A stretch of DNA of 14,259 bases from assembly GCA_026416315.1 (NCBI GenBank), contig JAOAFK010000047.1:1-14259 (forward strand). Reading direction: 5' to 3'. A program made the translations under genes and the position numbers. Shown piece by piece: positions 6,856 to 13,529 of this stretch. Position 1 is the stretch's first letter, and every line of letters begins with the position of its first letter. Origin of the DNA: Syntrophorhabdaceae bacterium (lineage in GTDB: Bacteria > Desulfobacterota > Syntrophorhabdia > Syntrophorhabdales > Syntrophorhabdaceae). Under the pieces are notes generated by a model. It was given only the letters and a program-made list of their open reading frames with translations. It made no database searches and was not told the origin of the DNA.

Positions 6856-8019
6856 ATGAAGGGCTATATCTTTACATGTACTAATAAAACAGAAAAAGAA
6901 TGTTTTGAACGCATGATTTTTGGAACAAATAAATTATATGGTGATAATGTTTTATGCCTTGAGAAAAATGACACACTTTTTCTATATAATATGGACAGTG
7001 ATACATTATATGGGATTTTTAAAGCAAAAGGGAATGGGAAAAAAGATATTATACCAACAGCATGGAAAGGGGCCTATCCATATCAGATAGAAATAGAAAG
7101 AGATGGTGAAATAAAAGCAATTAAAGGTATAAAAAAAATATTTCAAAAGACAGGAATTGACAGAAAAGGTCTTTTAAATGAGTATCAAATTCAAATACTT
7201 ATTGATTACCTTCATGACCCTGATAATTTTGATTTTAGTAGATATAAAAACAAATTAGTAGGTATGCAAATTACAGACGAAAAACCACCAATAGAATCAA
7301 CTACATTATGGGATTATCCAAAACAAAGCTATGGTAAAACTCCAAAAGGCGATAATAAATATGCAGGAGTTACGCCAGCTTTTATAATTTATAATATGAT
7401 CAAGCGTTATACTGAACCAGGAGACCTTGTTGTTGACCCAATGGCAGGAAGTGGCACAACGATTGATGTATGTAAAGAAGAGAATCGTAGATGCATTGCT
7501 TATGATATAGCCCCACCAAGGCCAGATGTAATCCAAAACGATGCCCGTAACATTCCTCTTAATGATGATAGTGTGGACATGATTTTTATTGATTCACCAT
7601 ATGGAGATAATATTAAATATAATGACCATCCTGACAATATTGGGAATATTTCTGCAGAAGATGAAAGATTTTATGATGAACTTGAAAAGGTTATGAAAGA
7701 ATGCTTCAGAATTTTAAAACCAGGTAAAGTACTTGGTTGGCTTATTGGTGACCAGTGGGTAAAAAAAAGATTTACTCCAGTAGGTTTTAAAGTGTATGAA
7801 AGATTATGCAAATATTTTGAACCTATTGATATTATATGTGTTGCAAGAAGAAATCAAACATCAAATACGGGTATCTGGCACAACAGGGCAATACGATTCA
7901 ATTTTTATTTAAGAGGTTTTAAATATTTACTTTTAATGAAAAAACCACAAGAAAAAGAATTAAAAAATTTGACAAGGAAAACAGAATGGACACAATATAG
8001 GCGACGGGGTAAAGATTAA
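6856..8019 (+). CDS. DCD-like domain fused to amino-type DNA methyltransferase (R-M modification subunit)
   Basis: The 387-residue protein has two parts. Residues about 2-95 resemble the DCD domain, a PUA-like fold known from plant stress proteins: GYIFTCTNKTEKECFE, then IFGT, then LFLYNMDSDTLYGIFKA, then WKGAYPYQIEIE match the order of conserved blocks (GFIF, FGLP, LFLYD, FPAQVR). Prokaryotic DCD and EVE domains are thought to read modified bases. Residues about 145-365 are a Rossmann methyltransferase with motif I DPMAGSGTT (194-202) and catalytic motif IV DSPYGD (246-251), so it should methylate an exocyclic amino group (N6-adenine or N4-cytosine). Motif I precedes motif IV, unlike beta-class enzymes. 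The downstream endonuclease gene, 7 bases away on the same strand, makes it the modification half of a type II-like system. AT-rich composition and opposite orientation to all neighbouring protein genes suggest transfer. Target site unknown. Confidence 0.82.
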   Translation: MKGYIFTCTNKTEKECFERMIFGTNKLYGDNVLCLEKNDTLFLYNMDSDTLYGIFKAKGNGKKDIIPTAWKGAYPYQIEIERDGEIKAIKGIKKIFQKTGIDRKGLLNEYQIQILIDYLHDPDNFDFSRYKNKLVGMQITDEKPPIESTTLWDYPKQSYGKTPKGDNKYAGVTPAFIIYNMIKRYTEPGDLVVDPMAGSGTTIDVCKEENRRCIAYDIAPPRPDVIQNDARNIPLNDDSVDMIFIDSPYGDNIKYNDHPDNIGNISAEDERFYDELEKVMKECFRILKPGKVLGWLIGDQWVKKRFTPVGFKVYERLCKYFEPIDIICVARRNQTSNTGIWHNRAIRFNFYLRGFKYLLLMKKPQEKELKNLTRKTEWTQYRRRGKD

Positions 8020-8026
8020 AATTTTT

Positions 8027-8767
8027 ATGAAAAGCAAAATCAATAAAAAAACAATGACGTTTAACTATTTACTTGAATTATACAAAGAAAAAAAGAAGAT
8101 TTATGGTGAAGACACTTATAAATACATATCAAAGATTTTACAAGAGGCAAAAGAGATTCACAAAAAATTTTTTCTAAATAGTGAAACAGCAGCGCGAGCA
8201 ATTGCAGAAGGGCGTGAACCAGATCATGAACAATCATGGCGTGCCTTTAAAGGAAAAAACCTTGAAAAACTTTTATTATATATAATTATGGAGGGTGTTG
8301 AGCAACTTGGTTTAAAGATTATAGAAGGAAATACCCTCGAAAGGACAAATAGTAAAAATCTTTCCAAGGAGCTTAACATTATTAAAAGAAACCTTTTTGT
8401 CGATTTCGGCGAATTTGGTGCTCATCTTCCTGACGTTGATTTAATAATATATGATCCAAAAAATTACAAGATTATATCAGTTATTTCATGCAAGGTAACT
8501 TTAAGGGAAAGAATAGCACAGACGGGTTACTGGAAGATATAATTATCGGAAGATGAACTCACCAAACATATCAAAGTCTTTTTTATAACGCCAGATGAGG
8601 ATGGTACACTTATAAAAAGAAATCCAGCCAAAAAAGGCAGAGCAATTGTTGAAGTTGATACTGACGGAAGTTATATAATGACAGAAGAAAGAATAGAAGA
8701 AAGCCAAAAGGTAAAAAGTTTTCAACATTTTTTAAATGACCTGAAGTCTCTTGTTAATAAAAATTGA
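8027..8767 (+). pseudogene. PD-(D/E)XK type II restriction endonuclease (BsaWI/CCGG-cutter-like), interrupted by one in-frame TAA
   Basis: The frame from ATG 8027 codes for 171 residues and then meets TAA at 8540-8542. The same frame then runs on for 74 protein-like codons (including KVFFITPDEDGTL and KKGRAIVEVDTDGSY) to TGA at 8765-8767. If the TAA were sense the protein would be 246 residues. The first part has a helical N-terminus, SWRAFKGKNLEKLL, then GAHLPDVDLIIYDP (Asp136/138) and SVISCKVTLRERIAQTGYWK (catalytic Lys156). PD...SxK, with Ser in place of the first acidic residue, recalls the Cfr10I/NgoMIV/BsaWI group; the assignment to BsaWI type is from memory and tentative. The truncated product ends 15 residues after the catalytic Lys and lacks the rest of the core, so it is probably inactive. 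A nonsense mutation, readthrough or a sequencing error could explain it. No clear Shine-Dalgarno; translation is probably coupled to the methyltransferase. Confidence 0.78.
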
Positions 8768-8850
8768 CAGCAGATTTATATCTCGAAGATTTTCTGTTCA
8801 ATATAATATATATTTTTACAGTTGCTGGAAAACTGCAGGACAAATAATAA

Positions 8851-9555
8851 TTAAAGGCCAAGGAATGCCTTTTTAATCTCCTCTGAGGCAAGGAGTTCAC
8901 TTCCTTTGCCTTCTTTTATGGTTTTACCTGTCTGGATCACATATCCTCTATCAGCAATCTGCAGTGATTCAAAGACATTCTGTTCCACAAGGAGGATTGT
9001 TTTACCCATATCCCTTAATTTTGATACAGCGTCAAGCATCTCATCCACAAGTTTTGGCATAAGTCCTAAGGATGGTTCGTCAAGCATGAGCAGTTTCGGG
9101 TTTGACATGAGACCTCTGCCTATAGCAAGCATCTGCTGCTCACCACCGCTTAATGTGCCGCTTATTTGAGTTCTCCTCTCTTTTAGTCTCGGAAAAAGCT
9201 GATAAACAAAATCAAGGTTTTTCTTAACTTCATTTTTATCATCTACAATAAATGCCCCTAATTCAAGATTGTCTTCCACTGTAAGGGGTCCGAAGATGAG
9301 CCTTGCCTCAGGTATATATGTAATGCCAAGCTTCACAATATCAGGTGTTGATAAACGATGGATTTCTCTGTTTTCAAATGTTATGGTGCCCTTTGTGGGA
9401 TGCAATGTGCCAGCTATGGTCTTCAAAAGGGTTGATTTCCCAGCACCGTTTGATCCCACAACTGTTACGAGTTCACCCTTTTTAACTTCAAGGGAAATAT
9501 TATGGATCACAGGTATACCGCTTAATCGAACCTCTATCTCATTTACCTTTAGCAT
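8851..9555 (-). CDS. livF: Branched-chain-amino-acid-type ABC transporter ATP-binding protein LivF
   Basis: This is one of two cytoplasmic ATPases that drive the LivH/LivM-type importer. The 234-residue protein has Walker A GSNGAGKST (about residues 34-42), the LSGGEQQM signature, Walker B LLMLDEPSLGL and the switch His replaced by Gln (LLVEQN), as is normal in LivF. I take ATG 9555 because GGTGAG lies just upstream and LivF proteins usually begin MLKV. A GTG three codons earlier (9564) is possible but has no ribosome binding site. The gene overlaps the end of livG by 17 bases and is the last of the operon. It converges on the R-M cassette; I see no convincing terminator between 8768 and 8850. 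Confidence 0.93.
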   Translation of the reverse strand: MLKVNEIEVRLSGIPVIHNISLEVKKGELVTVVGSNGAGKSTLLKTIAGTLHPTKGTITFENREIHRLSTPDIVKLGITYIPEARLIFGPLTVEDNLELGAFIVDDKNEVKKNLDFVYQLFPRLKERRTQISGTLSGGEQQMLAIGRGLMSNPKLLMLDEPSLGLMPKLVDEMLDAVSKLRDMGKTILLVEQNVFESLQIADRGYVIQTGKTIKEGKGSELLASEEIKKAFLGL

Positions 9556-10270
9556 ATCTCTCACCCAGGTAAGCTTTTATCACCTCTGGATTCTTTACAA
9601 TATCTTCAGGAGGGCCTTCTGCAATCTTTATCCCGCTATCAAGGACAATAACCCTTCCTGATACCGTCATGACCATCTCCATGATGTGCTCTATAAGAAA
9701 GATCGTTATATGTTTCTCCACATTCAGTCTTTTTAATAATTCCACCATCTCCTCTGTCTCTTTATGGTTTAATCCTGAAGCCACCTCATCGAGCATAAGC
9801 AGTTCCGGTTTTGTTGCCAGGGCCCTTGCAAGACCTACCTTCCTTTGAATGGCAATGGGTAGTTCGTTTATGTGATAATCCTTGATATGGGATAAACCGA
9901 GAAATTCAATGATCTCTGAAGCTTCTTTATCTGCCTCTGCTCTTTTTTCTGTTCTTAAAAAGGCACCCACCATTACATTTTCGTGGACTGTGAGACCTGT
10001 TGTGACCTTCATAATCTGAAATGTCCTGCCTATGCCTTCTCTACTTGTCTGAAAAGGTTTAAAACCTGTTATATCCTTTCCTTTAAATCTGATTTTTCCT
10101 TTATCAGGTTTATAGTATCCTACAATGCAGTTGAAAAGGGTTGTCTTCCCTGCACCGTTCGGACCTATAAGACCCACTATCTCATTTTTTTCTATCTGAA
10201 AGGAGATATCATTATTTGCTACAAGGCCACCAAAATCCTTTACAACATTTTCCACATCAAGAAAGGCCAT
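9539..10270 (-). CDS. livG: Branched-chain-amino-acid-type ABC transporter ATP-binding protein LivG (unusual signature motif)
   Basis: This is the second ATPase of the importer, 243 residues. Walker A is GPNGAGKTT (about 36-44), the Q-loop region is GRTFQIMKVTTGLTVHENV, Walker B is LLMLDEVASGLN with catalytic Glu, and the switch His is in FLIEHIM. The ABC signature, usually LSYGQQ or LSGGQ, reads LPIAIQRKV here and lacks the Gly residues that contact ATP, while LivF keeps a canonical LSGGEQ. Some LivG-like proteins in this superfamily have relaxed signatures, so this may be a subfamily trait rather than damage: the rest of the protein is intact. ATG 10270 directly follows the livM stop (TAGATG), with AGGGGA upstream. 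Confidence 0.93.
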   Translation of the reverse strand: MAFLDVENVVKDFGGLVANNDISFQIEKNEIVGLIGPNGAGKTTLFNCIVGYYKPDKGKIRFKGKDITGFKPFQTSREGIGRTFQIMKVTTGLTVHENVMVGAFLRTEKRAEADKEASEIIEFLGLSHIKDYHINELPIAIQRKVGLARALATKPELLMLDEVASGLNHKETEEMVELLKRLNVEKHITIFLIEHIMEMVMTVSGRVIVLDSGIKIAEGPPEDIVKNPEVIKAYLGERYAKGK

Positions 10271-11269
10271 CTACTTTCCCCTTTTTCTTAAATCTTCTAT
10301 TATACCCCAGATACCTCTTGGCTGGTATGCAGAAACAATCATAATAAGCATTGCATAAATCATGTAGTCTATGCCTGTGAGCCCTTTATGGCCTCCAAGC
10401 CAGCTACCTAAAAAACGGTCAAGGGGCACAAGGAATGCAGCACCGATTATGGGTCCCCACATGGATGCTGCTCCTCCTAACATGGCCATAAGGGCAATCT
10501 TTATGGACAGAGATAGTTCCATAACCGATGCAGGGTCAATATAGAGGTTATAAACAGCCATAAAACCGCCACCTACTGCCACAAATGCCGATGCAATGGA
10601 ATAGGCCTTTATCTTGCACCATCTTATATCAATACCAAGACTTTCAGCAGCGTCCTCATCGTCCTTTATCATCCTTAATTGGTAGCCGAGTTTTGATTTT
10701 CTGAACCAATTCATATAAAAAATGGCAATATAGAAAAGGGCCATAATGAAATAATAGTAATATGTATCGGATTTAAACTGCATATAAAGAAAATCAGGAT
10801 GGTCATGGATGGGCAGTTCTATACCCTTTGCAGCACCCACAAGGGCCCAGTTGTCGAATATATCTTTTAAGACAAGGGATGTACAGATTGTTGCAATGGC
10901 AAAGTAGTGCCCCTTTAATCTGAATAGGGGATAACCTATGATGAATGAGTATCCAAGGGCAATAAGTACACCTATGGGCATAGATATCCAGAATGGCACC
11001 TTCCACCATACCATCATTAAAGCAACGGTATATGCCCCTATACCTACATACTGGGCTTTACCGAGCTCCACCTGACCTCCGTAGCCGCCGATGGTATTCC
11101 AGCCCATTCCAAATAGGGAAAATAGCATGAACTGAATCATCACAGTTTTTGCAAATGAGCTTACCCCGAGCCATGGAAAAATAAAAAGAAATATCGTAAA
11201 TATTATAAATCCTATTCTTTCTGACCTTGAAAAATCACTGAAATCAAAGGCGTCTTTTAATTTTTCCAT
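10271..11269 (-). CDS. livM: Branched-chain-amino-acid-type ABC transporter permease LivM
   Basis: This inner-membrane permease of 332 residues has many hydrophobic segments. Family motifs are visible: GGYGGQVELGKAQYVGIGAYT (the LivM block usually GYAGQLSLGHAAFFGIGAY), RLKGHYFAIATI and MIKDDEDAAESLGID, the cytoplasmic coupling region that contacts the ATPase. The C-terminal MLGGAASMWGPIIGAAFL is also typical. It pairs with LivH to form the pore. The start at 11269 overlaps livH by 13 bases, with AGGGG 8 bases upstream of the ATG. The first 20 residues are a charged cytoplasmic extension. The substrate cannot be inferred from the permease. Confidence 0.92.
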   Translation of the reverse strand: MEKLKDAFDFSDFSRSERIGFIIFTIFLFIFPWLGVSSFAKTVMIQFMLFSLFGMGWNTIGGYGGQVELGKAQYVGIGAYTVALMMVWWKVPFWISMPIGVLIALGYSFIIGYPLFRLKGHYFAIATICTSLVLKDIFDNWALVGAAKGIELPIHDHPDFLYMQFKSDTYYYYFIMALFYIAIFYMNWFRKSKLGYQLRMIKDDEDAAESLGIDIRWCKIKAYSIASAFVAVGGGFMAVYNLYIDPASVMELSLSIKIALMAMLGGAASMWGPIIGAAFLVPLDRFLGSWLGGHKGLTGIDYMIYAMLIMIVSAYQPRGIWGIIEDLRKRGK

Positions 11270-12144
11270 CCGAACAACCCCTGTGGTCTTACAACAACGA
11301 TTATAAAATATGCTAAATAAACCACTGTAAATTTAAAGTGTGGTCCTAAAAAATCAGAACCTACAAGATGTCCAAAGACGGGAAATATCATCTCAAGGAC
11401 ACCTATGAGGAGTCCTGCAAAAAATACGCCCTTAACACTGCCAAAACCGCCCAAGGCTACACATGCAAAGGCAATCATGACAAAAAGAATCCCTACCATG
11501 GGATAGGCGTAGTAGAAATTCACAAGGAGCCCTCCGGCAATACCCACTGTACCACCTCCTATTGCCCATGCAATGGCATTCATCTTTTCTGTTTTTATAC
11601 CCATATAAGTAGCTGCCTCTTTGTTTATGGCTGTTGCCTGAAGGGCCTTTCCTAACTTTGTTTTGTATAAAAAGTAATAAACCACGGCAAAGGATATGAG
11701 GCTCAGCACCCCTGCAGCAAGCTTTGTTGCCTCGAACACAAACGGACCGAAAGAGATGCTTTTACCCACTAAAAATCCTCTTTCTATCATCCTGTAATCA
11801 GCACTGAAAAGGAACATGGCAAGGTATTGAAGAAAGAGCATGAGTCCAAATGTGCCAAATAGTTGGGCAATAGCTGGACCTCTTAAAAGATAACTTATAA
11901 GCAGATAATAGGAGGCTAAACCGAGTATAACCCCGAGGGCAGCAGATACAGGCAATGCAAGTAAAGGGTCGATGTTTAAAAAATAATTCGTCCAGTACAC
12001 CGCATACATGCCGAGCATCAAAAATTCACCATGGGCAAAGTTTACTATATCCATCACACCAAAGATGATGGTAAGTCCCAGTGCCACAAGGGCAAATAAA
12101 AGTCCTATCAACAAACCCTGAAGTAAAGCATCTATAATCAGCAT
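11257..12144 (-). CDS. livH: Branched-chain-amino-acid-type ABC transporter permease LivH
   Basis: This inner-membrane permease has 295 residues and about eight hydrophobic helices. Conserved blocks include ALVALGLTIIFGVMDIVNFAHGEFLMLGMY near the N-terminus, the cytoplasmic loop TAINKEAATYMGIKTEKMNAIAWAIGG and GGFGSVKGVFFAGLLIGVLE near the end. Together with LivM it forms the translocation path of the importer. ATG 12144 has GAGG about 11 bases upstream. It is separated from the binding-protein gene by 67 bases containing a terminator hairpin and overlaps livM at its 3' end. Confidence 0.93.
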   Translation of the reverse strand: MLIIDALLQGLLIGLLFALVALGLTIIFGVMDIVNFAHGEFLMLGMYAVYWTNYFLNIDPLLALPVSAALGVILGLASYYLLISYLLRGPAIAQLFGTFGLMLFLQYLAMFLFSADYRMIERGFLVGKSISFGPFVFEATKLAAGVLSLISFAVVYYFLYKTKLGKALQATAINKEAATYMGIKTEKMNAIAWAIGGGTVGIAGGLLVNFYYAYPMVGILFVMIAFACVALGGFGSVKGVFFAGLLIGVLEMIFPVFGHLVGSDFLGPHFKFTVVYLAYFIIVVVRPQGLFGWKN

Positions 12145-12171
12145 TCGTTCATACTACCTCATAGTTTATAT

Positions 12172-12205
12172 AAAAAAAGGAAGGCGATATCTCACCTTCC
12201 TTTTT
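12172..12205 (-). terminator. Terminator/attenuator hairpin between the binding-protein gene and livH
   Basis: GGAAGG (12179-12184) pairs with CCTTCC (12195-12200) around a 10-base loop, extended by A-T pairs from the flanking A7 and T5 runs. On the minus strand the stem is followed by seven Ts, beginning 6 bases after the binding-protein stop. It can also act on the plus strand. Since livH has no obvious promoter of its own, partial termination here would lower permease and ATPase expression relative to the binding protein. Confidence 0.85.
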
Positions 12206-12211
12206 CATTAT

Positions 12212-13516
12212 CTATTTCCATCCTGGGAACGGATATATAAAATTGGCTGTTGCAAGCTCAAAAGGATACACGATCTCAAGGCTTATCTTCCCGTCAGATT
12301 TCAGCTGATACTGTCCTATCAAACCCCTTCCAAGGATATTCTGCCCTTTTGAGTCAAATTTGATACCTGCCCATGGCATGACCAATTCTTTTGCAGGTAT
12401 ATGAAGTTCATTGCATGCCTTCTGGATTGCCTTTGGATCCGTTGACCCTGCCTTGTTCAAAACATAGGCCCATGTCTGAACTCCTACTACAGACCTTGCA
12501 GTTGCACCTGTTAAGTCATCGCCATATTTTTGCTTGTATAAGGCATTGATCTGGCCTGCAACCTTTTTTACTCTTGTGATTTTATCAATAAAGACTGTTC
12601 TTGTAAGGACACCGTTTATGTCTGCCCCTAATGTCTTTGCAAAATCAGCCATTTCAAAACCTGCATTTTGACCCCACAGTATCTTTGTCTTTGCCTTCAT
12701 GGATTTTAGGGTTCTTATCATAAGGAGTGAGTCTGATAGATATGATGCAAAGAGCATCGCATCAGGATTGACTGACATTAATGCCTTTGCCTCAGAAGTG
12801 AGATCCGGTGAGTTTGCATTATACAGTATACCTTTTGTTATGTTAAAACCGTATTCTTTTGCATATGCCTCTAATGATTTTGCCACGCCTGAACCCCATT
12901 CGGTATTTTCACAGGCATAGGCCAGATTCTTTAATTGAGCCTTTGGTATGGCTTTTACCCCTTTTACTTTACCTTCTGTGAGGCCTTTTAATAACTCAAA
13001 AAGGTCTTTATTAAAAAAGTTATCATGGGGTGTTGTCCTCCAGAACCATTTAAAACCCCTTTCTGTTAAATCAGGGGATGTGGAAGAATCATTAATCATG
13101 GGTACACCGTATCTTTCTGCCACAGCACTCACAGTCTTTGTGACAGCACTGTTGTATGCACCCATAAGCCCGACCACCTTGTCATCGAGGATGAGTCTTT
13201 TTGCCAAGTCCGCACCCCTGTCTGGTTCACCCCTATGGTCAACAAAGATTAGCTTTATTTTTGCTCCCCCGAGATTGGGAATGCCGCCCCAACTGGCCAT
13301 AGGCAAGTCAACACCAGGACTCTTGTTGTTTATCATATCTGCTGTTAATTCAGCAGCCCTTTGAAGGTCCCTTCCTATCGTGGCAAGGGCACCAGATAAT
13401 GGATATAACACACCGATTTTAATCTCATTTTGCTGGGCATATACATTTCCATGGGTAAACATGAGAGAGATGAATAAAATAAAGACAAAAAAGATAATAA
13501 ATCTTGTTTTTCTCAT
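12212..13516 (-). CDS. Periplasmic solute-binding protein of a branched-chain-amino-acid-type ABC transporter
   Basis: This LivK/LivJ-like type I periplasmic binding protein delivers solute to LivHM. I take ATG 13516 (434 aa) because AAAGGAGG lies 7 bases upstream. Upstream Mets in frame (13522 and 13549) are too close to, or before, that site, and 13549 would overlap the preceding gene. MRKTRF, a hydrophobic core and an NVYA/QQ cleavage site form a Sec signal peptide without a lipobox, so the protein should be soluble in a periplasm. The mature protein opens IKIGVLYPLSGALATIGRD. The ligand-lobe segments GLMGAYNSAVTKTVSAVAERYGVPMIN and SSTSPDL are typical of the family. It is longer than E. 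coli LivK (about 370). The substrate could be branched-chain amino acids, another amino acid or an amide; the adjacent pxpC hints at the 5-oxoproline area, which is inference. Confidence 0.92.
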   Translation of the reverse strand: MRKTRFIIFFVFILFISLMFTHGNVYAQQNEIKIGVLYPLSGALATIGRDLQRAAELTADMINNKSPGVDLPMASWGGIPNLGGAKIKLIFVDHRGEPDRGADLAKRLILDDKVVGLMGAYNSAVTKTVSAVAERYGVPMINDSSTSPDLTERGFKWFWRTTPHDNFFNKDLFELLKGLTEGKVKGVKAIPKAQLKNLAYACENTEWGSGVAKSLEAYAKEYGFNITKGILYNANSPDLTSEAKALMSVNPDAMLFASYLSDSLLMIRTLKSMKAKTKILWGQNAGFEMADFAKTLGADINGVLTRTVFIDKITRVKKVAGQINALYKQKYGDDLTGATARSVVGVQTWAYVLNKAGSTDPKAIQKACNELHIPAKELVMPWAGIKFDSKGQNILGRGLIGQYQLKSDGKISLEIVYPFELATANFIYPFPGWK

Positions 13517-13529
13517 AACCATGCCTCCT

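Noticed and set aside
8543..8728. Minus-strand frame of 61 codons opposite the 3' part of the endonuclease
   Set aside because: The plus frame here reads as the continuation of the endonuclease beyond the TAA; the minus product is aromatic-rich with no motif.
8768..8850. Possible bidirectional terminator between the R-M cassette and livF
   Set aside because: Only a weak 5-bp stem (CAGTT/AACTG) without a T run is present.
9269..9661. Plus-strand frame of 130 codons opposite livF/livG
   Set aside because: Antisense shadow; both ATPase genes on the minus strand have complete motifs.
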